A stretch of 64,000 nt of DNA from Dehalobacter sp. DCM (GTDB taxonomy: Bacteria; Bacillota; Desulfitobacteriia; Desulfitobacteriales; Syntrophobotulaceae). Positions within the stretch are counted from its first letter, which is position 1, and the number at the start of each line of letters is the position of its first letter. The stretch is taken from positions 930,001 to 994,000 of the forward strand of contig NZ_CP092282.1 of assembly GCF_024972775.1 (NCBI RefSeq), read 5' to 3'. The notes beneath the pieces were generated by a model that was given only the letters and a program-made list of their open reading frames with translations, did no database searches and had not been told where the DNA came from. Both the position numbers and the translations under genes were made by a program. Below, piece after piece: positions 25,343 to 35,304 of this stretch.

Positions 25343-26248
25343 TTATAGCATCTCTGTAATGAGACTGCGCTTTGTCATGCTGAATTCGATAAACGCTTGA
25401 GCCCAAGGGGATAGCGTCCTTTTTTTATGATATGCAAAGTATAATATTCGCTTCTCGGGAAGCTCAACGACTTCGCTGGCGTTGAGCTTTTTACTTCTGA
25501 CATAGTCTGCGGCGGCAATTTCGGAAATAATGGATATGCCGATTCCTTCTTTAACGCCTTCTTTAAGGGCTTCCAGATTGTTGAAGTAGCCTATTGTTTT
25601 CAGATGAGAAAGATTTATACCATACAGAGCTAGCATCCTAACGAGGTTAGCTTGTGTACCTGAATCGGATTCCCGGAAAATAAACGGATGATTTTTCAAT
25701 TCTGTCAACGAAATCCTGGGTGGCAAAAGCAAATCACTTGCAGAAATCAGGACTAATTTTTCTTCGATATAAGGTAAATAGACCAGCTGGTCTTCCTCGT
25801 ATTGCTTGCCGAGCATGCCGATTTCGGCATCGCCGTTGATGAGTTTTTCAGCAACAGACTCAGAACCACTTTGCACTACGGCGAAGCGGATCCCGTTGTA
25901 TTTCCCTAAAAACTGAGAAAGAAGACGCGGGAGTAGATAATGAGCAGGAACACTGCTGGCTGCGAATCGTAAATGGCCTTCTATTGTTGGTGCCCCGTCT
26001 TTCATTTCCCAAAGGGCTCTATCCTTCAAGTTAAGAATCTCTATAGCCCAGGGATAGAGCTTTTCGCCAAACGGTGTTAAAACAATCTCTTTGCCAAGAC
26101 GATCAAAGAGTTTACTGCCAAAGTATTTTTCCAAATTGCTGATATGTGTACTCACCGTTGATTGGCTTAAAAACAATGCTTGAGCCGCTTTAGAAAAACT
26201 ATTTTTTTCGGCAACCTGTTTGAAAATTTCCAATTGATGGAGCAGCAT
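25343..26248 (-). CDS. LysR family transcriptional regulator
   Basis: A 301-residue LysR protein. The HTH is QVAEKNSFSKAAQALFLSQS; the effector-binding domain follows with RESDSGTQANLVRM. It resembles the CysL/CbbR group. I prefer the ATG at 26248, 7 bases after AAGGAG, over a TTG two codons upstream. It is divergent from the double-cubane protein activase gene, with two ATAGATATC copies between them, so it probably controls that pair and itself; the inducer is unknown. Confidence 0.9.
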   Translation of the reverse strand: MLLHQLEIFKQVAEKNSFSKAAQALFLSQSTVSTHISNLEKYFGSKLFDRLGKEIVLTPFGEKLYPWAIEILNLKDRALWEMKDGAPTIEGHLRFAASSVPAHYLLPRLLSQFLGKYNGIRFAVVQSGSESVAEKLINGDAEIGMLGKQYEEDQLVYLPYIEEKLVLISASDLLLPPRISLTELKNHPFIFRESDSGTQANLVRMLALYGINLSHLKTIGYFNNLEALKEGVKEGIGISIISEIAAADYVRSKKLNASEVVELPEKRILYFAYHKKRTLSPWAQAFIEFSMTKRSLITEML

Positions 26249-26314
26249 CAGCAATCTCCTTTCTAAAGTAGAGAAAATAGTGCGTTGATAAATCTAATAG
26301 TATTGCTTTTAACG

Positions 26315-26342
26315 ATAGATATCAATCCTATTTATAGATATC
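26315..26342. promoter_or_regulatory. Candidate LysR operator, paired ATAGATATC
   Basis: ATAGATATC occurs at 26315-26323 and 26334-26342, 19 bases apart, i.e. about two helical turns, in the gap between the divergent lysR and activase genes. GATATC is itself palindromic. A perfect TATAAT at 26372 faces the activase gene. This spacing fits binding of a LysR tetramer, but the assignment is inferred. Confidence 0.4.
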
Positions 26343-26428
26343 TTGTATTTAATATTTTCTGGACAGATTGATATAATGAATGGAGTCTGACTGGGACTCA
26401 CAAATAGCAGGATAAAAGGGGATCAGCT

Positions 26429-27208
26429 ATGACACTGACAGTTGGTATTGATATAGGGTCTGTTTCTACAAAAGGTGTACTTTTTGATGGAAAGCAATAC
26501 GAACACCGAATTATTCCCACAGGTTGGAGCCCTTCCCAGGCGGGTAAGGACGTGTTAGCTCGTCTCCTGGAACCACAGGGACTCAGTCCGGACAATATCG
26601 ACCGAATCGTTGGCACAGGTTACGGACGGATCCAGGAAGGGATGTTTGATCAAACCTACAGTGAAATTACCTGTCATGCCCGCGGGGCCCATTTCCTGTT
26701 TCCGGGAGCCGGCGGCCTTATTGATATCGGCGGTCAAGACAGTAAAGTCATCTCTTTCGGGGAAAGAGGAAAGGTTTTAGACTTTGTCCTCAATGACAAA
26801 TGTGCGGCAGGAACGGGCAGGTTCCTTCAGGTCACGGCGCAGGCGCTGGGGCTCGAAGTATCGCAGCTGGCAGAGCTTGCTGAGGGGGCTGCTCCTGCAG
26901 CCATTAACAGTATGTGCGCTGTTTTTGCTGAGTCAGAGATCATCGGTTTACTGGCACAAGGGATACCGGTGGAAATGATTGTTTCCGGATTACTCCATTC
27001 TATTGCCAAACGCATCACTATCATGTCCGGGAAGATCCGTTTTCAGGATACGATTGTATTCTGCGGCGGGGTCGCTCAAAATACGGTTTTGCAGGATTTG
27101 ATCCGCCTGGAAATTGGCTGCAGGCTCGCCGTTCCATCCTGCCCGCAGGCGGTTGGGGCCCTGGGTGCTGCGGTACTTGGTCATGACCAAATAGGAATAC
27201 CATGTTAA
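26429..27208 (+). CDS. BadF/HgdC-type ATPase, reductive activase of the double-cubane protein
   Basis: A 259-residue ASKHA ATPase. It has the phosphate loops VGIDIGSVSTKGVL and LIDIGGQDSK, and the cysteine pair for the intersubunit 4Fe-4S cluster in NDKCAAGTGRF and INSMCAVFAESEI. The adenosine loop FCGGVAQN is present. The family uses ATP to drive low-potential electrons onto a partner; here the only partner is the next gene, a single-subunit HgdB-like protein. That pair equals YjiL/YjiM or DCCP-R/DCCP. GGGGATCAGCT precedes the ATG. Confidence 0.88.
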   Translation: MTLTVGIDIGSVSTKGVLFDGKQYEHRIIPTGWSPSQAGKDVLARLLEPQGLSPDNIDRIVGTGYGRIQEGMFDQTYSEITCHARGAHFLFPGAGGLIDIGGQDSKVISFGERGKVLDFVLNDKCAAGTGRFLQVTAQALGLEVSQLAELAEGAAPAAINSMCAVFAESEIIGLLAQGIPVEMIVSGLLHSIAKRITIMSGKIRFQDTIVFCGGVAQNTVLQDLIRLEIGCRLAVPSCPQAVGALGAAVLGHDQIGIPC

Positions 27209-27285
27209 CACGAAACCGATAAATGCTTACGGCTGTAAGGTTAAAACGATGGTAAGAATACAAAACACGAGGAGGAATAAGATCT

Positions 27286-28428
27286 ATGCGTGCTCAAACC
27301 ATGGCTTACTTCGACCAGCTGATTCCAAGCGGGATGGTAATGGCAAAGGAAGCAAAGGAACAAGGTAAAAATGTTGTCGGTTACTATTGTGTTTTTTCTC
27401 CAATCGAACTGATTGAGGCAGCGGGTGCCGTACCGGTTGGTCTTTGCGCCACGAAACTGGAACCCATCGCTGAGGCGGAAAAAGTATTGCCCCGCAACCT
27501 TTGTCCGTTGATCAAATCCAGTTATGGCTTTGTTGTCAGCGGTAAATGTCCTTTCTTTCACTTTGCGGATATTGTTTTAGCCGAGACGACCTGTGACGGC
27601 AAAAAGAAAATGTATGAACTTTTGTCGGAACATAAGCCGATGCTTGTTCTGGATATTCCCAATAGTTTCACTTTGGAAGATAAACAGGAACATTGGGTCA
27701 AACAGATCTATCGGGCCAAGGATTATTTCGAGAAGAATCTGGGAGTCCAGATCAGCAAAGAGAAGCTTTCCGAAGTAATCACGATCTATAATGAAGAAAG
27801 AAAACTTCTGATGGAATTAGTCGGTCTTAACAAACAGCATCCGACACCGATTTCCGGAACGGACCTATTGAAGGTTTTATGGGGAAAGAGCTTCCAGTTT
27901 AAACGCGAGGAATATACGGCGAAAGTCAACGAATTGATTGCGGAATTAAAAGAAATGACTGCCCGAGGTGAGAGTGTGTCTCAGCCCTCCAGTAAACGTA
28001 TCCTCATCACCGGTTGTCCGACCGGAACGGGTCAGGAAAAAGTCATGCAGATCATTGAAGAAGCGGGTGCGGCTGTTGTCCTTCAGGAATCCTGCAGCGG
28101 GATCAAAGGGCTGGTCGATCTGGTTTCGGAAGATATGGACCCGTTTGAAGCCTTAGCTGAAAAATACAGTAAGATTCCCTGTTCCTGCAGTTCCCCGAAT
28201 ACAGGTCGGTTAGAACTGCTCAGCCGACTGGTTGACGAATACAACGTGGACGGGGTAGTGGATATTACCCTTCAGGCCTGCCATACGTATAATATCGAGT
28301 CGTACTCCGTTAAGGAACATCTGAAAAAGAACCATAATATCCCCCTGCTGCAGATTGAGACAGATTACAGTGACGCTGACCGCCAGCAAATTAAGCTGAG
28401 AGTCGACGCTTTTCTGGAGATGCTGTAA
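27286..28428 (+). CDS. Double-cubane-cluster protein (HgdB/YjiM-like)
   Basis: A 380-residue member of the 2-hydroxyacyl-CoA dehydratase D-component superfamily. Cysteines lie in NLCPLIKSSYGFVVSGKCPF, AETTCDGKKKMYEL, then ITGCPTGTG, LQESCSGIKG and IPCSCSSPN, and TLQACHTYN. In DCCP from Carboxydothermus related cysteines hold an 8Fe-9S double cubane that reduces small molecules such as acetylene. A true dehydratase would need a second subunit of the same fold, which is missing. The physiological substrate is unknown. GAGGAG lies 12 bases before the ATG. Confidence 0.82.
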   Translation: MRAQTMAYFDQLIPSGMVMAKEAKEQGKNVVGYYCVFSPIELIEAAGAVPVGLCATKLEPIAEAEKVLPRNLCPLIKSSYGFVVSGKCPFFHFADIVLAETTCDGKKKMYELLSEHKPMLVLDIPNSFTLEDKQEHWVKQIYRAKDYFEKNLGVQISKEKLSEVITIYNEERKLLMELVGLNKQHPTPISGTDLLKVLWGKSFQFKREEYTAKVNELIAELKEMTARGESVSQPSSKRILITGCPTGTGQEKVMQIIEEAGAAVVLQESCSGIKGLVDLVSEDMDPFEALAEKYSKIPCSCSSPNTGRLELLSRLVDEYNVDGVVDITLQACHTYNIESYSVKEHLKKNHNIPLLQIETDYSDADRQQIKLRVDAFLEML

Positions 28429-28500
28429 AATGGCGGTTTGCAGTAAGTATGTGCTAGAAAAGTAAACCGTTCTTAAATATCTAGACAATTCTTAATAAAT

Positions 28501-28551
28501 AAGACCCTCATCCTTTTGAAAACAATTTATTGGCAAAAGGGTGAGGGTCTT
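28501..28551 (+). terminator. Long hairpin after the double-cubane gene
   Basis: AAGACCCTCA-T-CCTTTTG pairs with CAAAAGG-G-TGAGGGTCTT: 17 pairs with one mismatch around a 15-base loop. There is no T run on the plus side, but the stem is very stable. The remaining gene-free bases up to 28836 show no clear gene; a 25-codon frame at 28642 has no SD. Confidence 0.6.
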
Positions 28552-28836
28552 AATCATCATACTTTCATTTCGTTGATAATTATATACGCATGCCAATTGG
28601 TACATAAAACAGATAGAGTTTAATCACGGTTAACAGGATAATGAAGACGGCATGTGGCAGTAGGCCAGCGGTGTTACTCTTTGTCGAAGATGGCCTTGCC
28701 TTCTGCAAACAAATGGAACAGTGATTAATGTGTGATCAAAATGTGAAACGTCAATTTTTGATAAAAGCAGAACCCTCACCATCCGCAACCTATCTGCGTA
28801 TGCTGTGTTTAGGCAAATAATGAGAGGATGGGCGGT

Positions 28837-29733
28837 ATGGATAATCCGGCTAATGAACGCACGCCGCAGCTCATTGCGGCTGAAATAAATATGATCACCA
28901 GCCAAACAAAAAAAATTCTGCTCAGCAGCGCCGTAGAAATTGGCCGCCGTTTGCAGGAGGCCAAGGAACTGCTCAAACACGGAGAATGGGGTAAGTGGCT
29001 GGAAGAGTCTGTGAGCTATTCCCAGAGCACAGCTAACAAGTTGATGCGCCTGTACGAAGAGTACGGGCCCAAACTGCTTTCCACCTCTATCGTAGATGGC
29101 AGCTCAAATTCGGAATTGATTCCGAATTTGACTTACACTCAAGCCATTCTCCTGCTGGGATTACCGGCAGAAGAGCGGGAGGAGTTTCTGGCGCAAAATG
29201 ATGTCTGCAGCTTGACAACCCAGGAGCTGCAGCAGGCGCTTAAGGACAGGGACCAAGCCAATCAGGCAAAGGACCAGGCGCTTCAGGAAAAGGAAGTGGC
29301 ATGCCAGGAGAATGAAGTGCTAAAAAAAGGCCTGGAGACTATCGACAGCACAATCTCCGAATTAAAAAAGGAGCAGGCTAATACCCTGTCAAGGCTGACG
29401 AATCCGGAAAATGTCAAAGCAGAAGCTCAATCTGCCAACAATGCCTCCTCTGCCGGTAATGCCCCCTTTGCAACGACAGCCCCTTTTACCCACAACCTTA
29501 AAACCGAGCGCGCCCCCGACGATCACATCAAGTATGTAGAACAATGCGACGCTTACTGTAAAACAATTGCCGATACCTTCTTCGCTCTGACGACGGCACT
29601 TACCAATCTGGCTCATCTCGATCCGAAGCTGAAAGAAGAAAAAAGAAAACAAGCTAATAAGCTGATTAACTACATGGCGGAGACGGTTAAAGAGTGGCCG
29701 CCTCCCAGAAAGCCCCTTCGGGGTAATTCCTGA
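28837..29733 (+). CDS. DUF3102 domain protein
   Basis: A 298-residue protein. Residues about 10-130 fit DUF3102: EINMITSQTKKILLSSAVEI, then GRRLQEAKELLKHGEWGKWL and YSQSTANKLMRLYEEYG. A coiled-coil of Gln/Lys/Glu heptads follows (150-200), then an Ala-rich linker and a basic C-terminal helix region. DUF3102 genes are common on phages and plasmids of clostridia and may bind DNA (the HTH-like QSTANKL part). Function is unknown. The ATG at 28837 is 9 bases from GAGG; the ATG at 28828 touches it. A lone gene, possibly cargo from a mobile element. Confidence 0.75.
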   Translation: MDNPANERTPQLIAAEINMITSQTKKILLSSAVEIGRRLQEAKELLKHGEWGKWLEESVSYSQSTANKLMRLYEEYGPKLLSTSIVDGSSNSELIPNLTYTQAILLLGLPAEEREEFLAQNDVCSLTTQELQQALKDRDQANQAKDQALQEKEVACQENEVLKKGLETIDSTISELKKEQANTLSRLTNPENVKAEAQSANNASSAGNAPFATTAPFTHNLKTERAPDDHIKYVEQCDAYCKTIADTFFALTTALTNLAHLDPKLKEEKRKQANKLINYMAETVKEWPPPRKPLRGNS

Positions 29734-29835
29734 TTTTTGCAGCAGAAAAGCAAAATTATCTTTTTCAGCCGCTGGTGGGAAATCATTTTCAATAACAATA
29801 CAACCGAAGATGTATATCAATACCATATAAAATAA

Positions 29836-29865
29836 AACGCGCTCCTAATCAGGAACGCGTTTTTC
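29836..29865 (+). terminator. Rho-independent terminator
   Basis: AACGCGCTCCT pairs with AGGAACGCGTT (one mismatch) around AATC, followed by TTTTC. It ends the DUF3102 transcript. The stretch from here to 30050 holds no gene. Confidence 0.7.
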
Positions 29866-30052
29866 ACTCACTTAAGGTTTGACAGTATGTAATTTAGCAT
29901 TATTTTTCATCACGCCCCTTTTTTTGAGTTCGTACACTAATGTTGTCATGTAAGTATAAAATTTGACAGGGTTAAATATTATTACTTTCGCGAAGTTAAG
30001 AAAGAATAATCCTCTAAAAACAATGCACACACGTAGAGAAGGATCCGAGCGG

Positions 30053-30110
30053 TTGACATACTATAAACAATTGATTATGATATTCTTACCCCTCCCCTGG
30101 TAGGGGGTGG
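30053..30110 (+). promoter_or_regulatory. copper operon promoter with CsoR operator
   Basis: TTGACA at 30053, a 17-base spacer and TATGAT at 30076 form a strong sigma-70-type promoter. Right at the predicted start lies ACCCCTCCCCTGGTAGGGGG followed by TGGT, a C-tract/G-tract pseudopalindrome of the CsoR type. CsoR bound here would block transcription until Cu(I) releases it. Confidence 0.75.
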
Positions 30111-30129
30111 TGAGGAAGGGTGGATAAAC

Positions 30130-30396
30130 ATGAATACGCAAAAAAACCAAGCTTTACAGGCGTTAAAAACATCGAAAGGTCAAATTGAGGCGATTATTAA
30201 TATGATCGAAGATGGCAGATATTGCGTTGATGTTTCTAATCAAATCATTGCAGCGCAATCACTTTTAAAAAAAGCAAATTTGCTGATCCTTCAACAACAT
30301 ATGGAGCACTGCGTTACGGAAGCTTTTGAGCACGGTAACGGTAAGGAAAAGATTAGTGAGATCATGCAGATTCTTGCCAAATTGACTAACAAGTAA
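30130..30396 (+). CDS. csoR: CsoR family Cu(I)-sensing repressor
   Basis: An 88-residue all-helical repressor. The Cu(I) ligands Cys32, His57 and Cys61 are in GRYCVDVSNQ and LQQHMEHCV, the C-H-C set of true copper sensors, unlike the formaldehyde or persulfide relatives. It begins NTQKNQALQALKTSKGQIEA, which fits the first helix. The operator upstream and the copA-copZ genes downstream make an autoregulated copper-resistance operon. GAGGAAGGG lies before the ATG. Confidence 0.9.
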   Translation: MNTQKNQALQALKTSKGQIEAIINMIEDGRYCVDVSNQIIAAQSLLKKANLLILQQHMEHCVTEAFEHGNGKEKISEIMQILAKLTNK

Positions 30397-30491
30397 CGAT
30401 ACTATCCGTACAATTCATGAATAAAAATGAATGAATCACGATGAATTACCGGATTCTAAGGTTACCATGTCTTTTTTAAGGAGGGAACAAA

Positions 30492-32951
30492 GTGACGTCT
30501 AAGTCGTTAAAAATAGAAGGGATGACCTGTGCCGCCTGTGCTAAAGCTGTAGAAAGAGTGACCAAAAAGCTAGATGGCGTATCGGAAACCAACGTCAACT
30601 TCGCCACAGAAAAGCTAAATATCAGCTTTGATGAAGGGATTGTTTCAGTCGCTGATATTCAGGCTGCGATAGAGAAGGCAGGCTATAAAGCAATTACCGA
30701 TTCCGTCAGTAAGAACCTAAAAATAGAAGGAATGACCTGTGCGGCCTGTGCCAAAGCCGTAGAAAGAGCAGTCAAAAAGCTGGAGGGTGTAAACGAAGCC
30801 AATGTCAATCTAGCTACTGAAAAACTGAGCATCCGTTTTGAGCCTACGCAAGTCAGGATATCGGATATCAAAAAAGCGATTGAAAGAGCCGGATACAAAG
30901 CTTTGGAAGAAGATACCGCCGTTGACGAAGACAAAGTAAGAAAAGATCAGGAAAGACAGGTGCTTTGGCAAAAGTTTATTCTGTCTGCAGTTTTCACCGT
31001 GCCGCTGCTGACCATTTCCATGGGCCATATGTTTGGGGCTCCGTTTGGTTTTCATCTTCCGGATCTCATTGACCCGATGCTGAACCCGTTCAACTTTGCT
31101 CTGATCCAGTTAATCCTTGTCCTGCCCGTAATAGCAGCAGGCTATAAATTCTTTACGATTGGCTTCAAAACATTATTTAAAAGAAGCCCGAACATGGATT
31201 CTCTGATTGCGATCGGGACTTCAGCAGGGTTTTTGTATGGCGTTTTTGCTGTGGTCCAGATTTCAGCCGGAAATTCGGATTATGCCAATCATTTGTACTT
31301 TGAGGCAGCCGGTGTGATCATTACCCTGATTACCTTAGGAAAATACCTCGAATCCGTAACCAAAGGCAAGACATCGGAAGCCATTAAAAAATTGATGGGG
31401 CTTACCCCCAAGACCGCGATCATCATCAGGGATGGCCTGGAAAAAGAAATCCCCATTGACGAAGTAGAAGTTGGCGATCTTATTTTTGTCCGACCCGGAG
31501 AAAAAATGCCTGTGGACGGAAAAGTTGCCGAAGGGAGTACTTCCGTCGACGAATCCATGCTGACGGGAGAGAGCATCCCGGTGGAAAAGCATCCCGGAGA
31601 CCCTATTATCGGAGCAAGCCTGAACAAAAACGGCACCATCACCTATGTTGCGACCCGGGTTGGTAAGGATACGGCACTTGCCCAAATCATCCAACTGGTG
31701 GAAAATGCCCAGGGATCGAAGGCGCCGATTGCCAAGCTGGCAGATATTATCTCCGGTTATTTTGTCCCGGTGGTTATTGGTATCGCCCTTCTGTCCGCGC
31801 TGGCCTGGTATTTCGTTGGCGGAGAGTCCGCTGTATTTGCCCTGACGATTTTTATCTCGGTACTCGTCATTGCTTGCCCCTGTGCTTTAGGACTGGCTAC
31901 ACCCACAGCGATTATGGTGGGGACAGGCAAGGGTGCGGAGCATGGCGTTCTAATCAAAAGCGGAGTCGCTTTAGAAACCGCACACCGCATCAATACCATT
32001 GTCTTTGATAAAACGGGGACCATTACTGAAGGAAAACCTAAAGTAACCGATGTTGTCGTCTTTGGTGGTTTATCTTCCACAGAAATTTTGCAGCTGGCTG
32101 CTTCTGCGGAAAAAGGATCGGAGCATCCGTTGGGAGAAGCCATCGTTAAGGATGCGGAATCAAAAGGACTCGGTTTAAAGAAGCTGGACGCCTTTGCGGC
32201 GATTCCTGGGCAAGGAATTCAAGTAGTGATAGAAGGGCAAACCATTCTGCTCGGCAACAAAAAACTGATGGATGAAAGCAGTGTTCCTTTGAAAGAGTTT
32301 GAAGAAGTCTCTGACCGATTGGCGGAAGAGGGGAAGACCCCCATGTACATTGCCCTGGATCGGCAGATGGCTGGGATAATTGCTGTCGCCGATACAGTCA
32401 AAGAAAACAGCCGAAGAGCCATTCACGTCCTTCATGAAATGGGCATTAACGTGGCCATGATTACCGGGGACAATAAGAGAACAGCCGAAGCGATTGCCAA
32501 ACAGGTAGGAATAGACAGAACCTTAGCCGAAGTCTTGCCGCAGGATAAAGCACTGGAGGTGAAAAAGCTCCAGGAAGAAGGCTGGAAAGTGGCCATGGTG
32601 GGTGATGGGATTAATGATGCGCCGGCACTTGCCCAAGCAGATATCGGAATCGCAATTGGTTCCGGTACGGATGTGGCGATGGAATCGGCGGACATAGTGT
32701 TGATGAGAAGCGATTTGCTGGATGTCCCCACAGCGATTCAATTAAGTAAGAATACGATAAAAAATATCAAACAGAATTTATTTTGGGCTTTCGGCTATAA
32801 TATCCTCGGAATCCCAGTGGCCATGGGCATCTTATCTCTCTTCGGCGGACCGTTGTTAAACCCAGTCATTGCGGCAGCGGCCATGAGTTTTAGTTCGGTT
32901 TCTGTACTACTCAATGCCCTGCGATTAAAAGACTTTAAGCCTGTAAGATAG
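30492..32951 (+). CDS. copA: Copper-exporting P1B-type ATPase CopA
   Basis: An 819-residue pump. Two N-terminal metal-binding domains each carry [13 protein letters not shown] (about residues 10 and 79). The transmembrane CPC is in [13 protein letters not shown], the phosphorylated aspartate in [11 protein letters not shown], the HP motif in [11 protein letters not shown] and the hinge [15 protein letters not shown]. It exports Cu(I) from the cytoplasm. The GTG start at 30492 follows AAGGAGG. The two N-terminal domains are nearly identical in part, suggesting a recent duplication. It is co-transcribed with csoR and copZ. Confidence 0.95.
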   Translation: MTSKSLKIEGMTCAACAKAVERVTKKLDGVSETNVNFATEKLNISFDEGIVSVADIQAAIEKAGYKAITDSVSKNLKIEGMTCAACAKAVERAVKKLEGVNEANVNLATEKLSIRFEPTQVRISDIKKAIERAGYKALEEDTAVDEDKVRKDQERQVLWQKFILSAVFTVPLLTISMGHMFGAPFGFHLPDLIDPMLNPFNFALIQLILVLPVIAAGYKFFTIGFKTLFKRSPNMDSLIAIGTSAGFLYGVFAVVQISAGNSDYANHLYFEAAGVIITLITLGKYLESVTKGKTSEAIKKLMGLTPKTAIIIRDGLEKEIPIDEVEVGDLIFVRPGEKMPVDGKVAEGSTSVDESMLTGESIPVEKHPGDPIIGASLNKNGTITYVATRVGKDTALAQIIQLVENAQGSKAPIAKLADIISGYFVPVVIGIALLSALAWYFVGGESAVFALTIFISVLVIACPCALGLATPTAIMVGTGKGAEHGVLIKSGVALETAHRINTIVFDKTGTITEGKPKVTDVVVFGGLSSTEILQLAASAEKGSEHPLGEAIVKDAESKGLGLKKLDAFAAIPGQGIQVVIEGQTILLGNKKLMDESSVPLKEFEEVSDRLAEEGKTPMYIALDRQMAGIIAVADTVKENSRRAIHVLHEMGINVAMITGDNKRTAEAIAKQVGIDRTLAEVLPQDKALEVKKLQEEGWKVAMVGDGINDAPALAQADIGIAIGSGTDVAMESADIVLMRSDLLDVPTAIQLSKNTIKNIKQNLFWAFGYNILGIPVAMGILSLFGGPLLNPVIAAAAMSFSSVSVLLNALRLKDFKPVR

Positions 32952-32965
32952 AAAGGAGTAATACG

Positions 32966-33184
32966 ATGAAAAAGAAAATTGTTATCGAAGGAATGAGCTG
33001 CAACCATTGTGTAAATCACGTGAAAGAGGCCTTAAGCGAACTTGCCGGGGTTACCGATGTCGCGGTGGATTTGGCTGGGAAGAATGCCGTCATCCAAACA
33101 AGCAGTGACATACCTGATGAACAGATCACCGCGGCGATTGAAGATGCCGGCTATGAAGTCAAGGGAATTGAAGCGTGGAAATAA
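32966..33184 (+). CDS. copZ: Copper chaperone CopZ
   Basis: A 72-residue HMA domain protein with the metal motif GMSCNHCVNHV and the ferredoxin-like beta-alpha-beta-beta-alpha-beta length. It carries Cu(I) in the cytoplasm to CopA. GAAAGGAG precedes the ATG, and the gene follows copA by 14 bases, so it belongs to the CsoR operon. Confidence 0.92.
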   Translation: MKKKIVIEGMSCNHCVNHVKEALSELAGVTDVAVDLAGKNAVIQTSSDIPDEQITAAIEDAGYEVKGIEAWK

Positions 33185-33339
33185 ACCATATTCATCCAAA
33201 ATTCACTGCGTTATCATGACGTTTCCTTCAGGAAATCAATACCGATAGAGGAAAACAATTGTAAAATAATACCTAGAGGAATATTTCTGATTATACAGAA
33301 ATAATACAGGCGAATACGTGTATTGGGGGAGGAATCCTT

Positions 33340-34353
33340 TTGGTACTCGAGCCAAATATGAATGTACTTCTTTCCACTCAATGGGAAATGAAGACAATGC
33401 CGGACTTGCAAAGCCTTATTGATTCTCTTCCTTTTTATGTAATCATTGTCAACGAAGACCATGAAATCGTTCTGGCAAATAAAGCCGTCGAGCAAAAGCT
33501 CAATGTGGAACTCAGAGATATTATTGGTAAGTATTGCCCCAAAGTGATTCATGGAAGTGACGGGCCTGTTCATTTTTGCCCGCTTGAAGCATCGGCTGCT
33601 CATAATAAACCTATTGAATTTGAGTATTTTGAACCGTCGATGACAAGCTGGATTTCTTCAGCAATTTACCCGATTGAAGGAATGGTAGCGAAAAATAAAA
33701 GACTGTTTTTTCATATGGTTCAGGATATCGATCAACGGAAACGGACAGAAGCGGAACTATTACAAACGGTAAAACGATTGGATAAAGTCATCCATTCTAC
33801 GGTTAAAGCGATTACTAAAACGGTTGAAAAACGCGATCCATATACTTCCGGTCACCAGCAAAGAGTGAGCAGGCTTGGCGAAGAAATAGCCAAATTAATG
33901 GGCTTATCTGATGAGCAAGTGGCAGGAATCGTGGTTGCAGGACTGGTTCATGACATAGGAAAAATTGCTGTTCCTCTGGAAATTCTCAGTAAACCCGGTA
34001 AAATTAACGTTTATGAATATCATCTGATCAAAGATCATTCCGAAACGGGATATGACATATTGAAAGAGATTGAGTTTCCATGGCCCGTGGCGGAGATCGT
34101 GCTCCAGCATCACGAGCGAATGGATGGCAGCGGGTATCCCCGAGGATTGAAAGGAAATGAAATCATCCAGGAAGCCCGCGTACTCAGCGTAGCAGATGTG
34201 GTGGAGGCTATGTCATCCCATCGACCCTATCGTCAGGCTTTCGGTATGGAATTTGCACTTAATGAAATTAAAAAAAATAAAGGGATAATGTATGATCCGG
34301 ATGCTGTCGAGGCCTGCCTCGAAGTGATTCAAAAGGGATTTTATTTTGCGTAG
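33340..34353 (+). CDS. PAS and HD-GYP domain protein, putative c-di-GMP phosphodiesterase
   Basis: A 337-residue protein. Residues about 22-125 form a PAS domain (SLPFYVIIVNEDHEIVLANK) with a CxxC-free cysteine pair KYCPK and HFCPLEA; residues about 150-335 are an HD-GYP domain with HDIGKIAVP, HHERMDGSGYP and VADVVEAMSSHRPYR. HD-GYP enzymes cleave cyclic di-GMP at a di-iron or tri-iron site. The start is TTG at 33340, 7 bases after GGGGGAGG. It has no signal peptide, so it acts in the cytoplasm. It stands alone. Confidence 0.88.
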   Translation: MVLEPNMNVLLSTQWEMKTMPDLQSLIDSLPFYVIIVNEDHEIVLANKAVEQKLNVELRDIIGKYCPKVIHGSDGPVHFCPLEASAAHNKPIEFEYFEPSMTSWISSAIYPIEGMVAKNKRLFFHMVQDIDQRKRTEAELLQTVKRLDKVIHSTVKAITKTVEKRDPYTSGHQQRVSRLGEEIAKLMGLSDEQVAGIVVAGLVHDIGKIAVPLEILSKPGKINVYEYHLIKDHSETGYDILKEIEFPWPVAEIVLQHHERMDGSGYPRGLKGNEIIQEARVLSVADVVEAMSSHRPYRQAFGMEFALNEIKKNKGIMYDPDAVEACLEVIQKGFYFA

Positions 34354-34525
34354 ACGCCCCTGATAGGGGGTTGATTCGAAGCAATATTACCGTCGTAAAG
34401 GATTTTAATAATATCGAATAAGCCTTAACACTAATAATAACGCACAAAATCATCAATCCTATGGATAGAATGGATGGGATGATCGACAGCGATGAAATAA
34501 CACAGGAATATGAGGGGACTTAACT

Positions 34526-35302
34526 ATGCAGAATCAGTTTTCCCGGACAGAACTGTTAATCGGACAAGAAGGTCTGTTAAAACTACAGAACAGTAAAATC
34601 ATCATCTTTGGTCTGGGCGGGGTTGGTTCATATACAGCCGAAGCTTTAGTCAGAGCGGGTGTAGGCCATTTTAAGCTTGTGGATTTTGATGAAATATGCT
34701 TAACCAACATTAACCGGCAGCTTCACGCTCTCCATTCCACAATTGGCAAGTCTAAGGTTGAGGTGATGAAGCAAAGGATGTTGGATATAAATCCAAAAGC
34801 AAAAATAGAGACCGTCCAGTCCTTTTATCAGGAGGAAGGTGGAGCGGGTTTCTTTGCAGAAAAGCCGGACTATGTGGTGGATGCCATTGATACGGTAAAA
34901 AGCAAAGTGAGCTTGGCCAAAGAATGCTGCCAGAGGGGGATACCCCTCATTTCCTGTATGGGAGCGGGTAATAGACTTGATGCCCTGAGCTTTCGTGTTG
35001 CCGATATCTCGAAGACAAGCGGCTGTCCTTTAGCAAAATCCGTACGGAAACTTCTGCGGGAGGAAGGAATTACGACGGGATTTAGAGTTGTCTTCTCACC
35101 GGAACCGGCGCTAAAACCGCTGGTACAGGAAAACAGCTGTGCATCCGATTGCATCTGTCCCAGCGGTGATGCCCACTGCGCCGTGAAACGTCAAATTCCT
35201 GGCAGTATATCCTATGTACCTTCAGTGGCGGGTCTTATCATGGCTGGGGAAGTCATAAACGGTCTCATCGCGGCAAATTATCATGAGGTTACACCACAAT
35301 AA
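34526..35302 (+). CDS. tcdA: tRNA threonylcarbamoyladenosine dehydratase TcdA (CsdL)
   Basis: A 258-residue ThiF/MoeB-type E1-like enzyme. The ATP-binding loop IIIFGLGGVGSYTAEALVRAG, the NINRQLHALHSTIGKSK segment and the DAIDTVKSK motif are typical of TcdA. It makes the cyclic form of t6A at tRNA position 37 using ATP. AGGGGAC precedes the ATG. It converges on the BON gene with only 2 bases between stop codons. Confidence 0.88.
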   Translation: MQNQFSRTELLIGQEGLLKLQNSKIIIFGLGGVGSYTAEALVRAGVGHFKLVDFDEICLTNINRQLHALHSTIGKSKVEVMKQRMLDINPKAKIETVQSFYQEEGGAGFFAEKPDYVVDAIDTVKSKVSLAKECCQRGIPLISCMGAGNRLDALSFRVADISKTSGCPLAKSVRKLLREEGITTGFRVVFSPEPALKPLVQENSCASDCICPSGDAHCAVKRQIPGSISYVPSVAGLIMAGEVINGLIAANYHEVTPQ

Positions 35303-35304
35303 GA

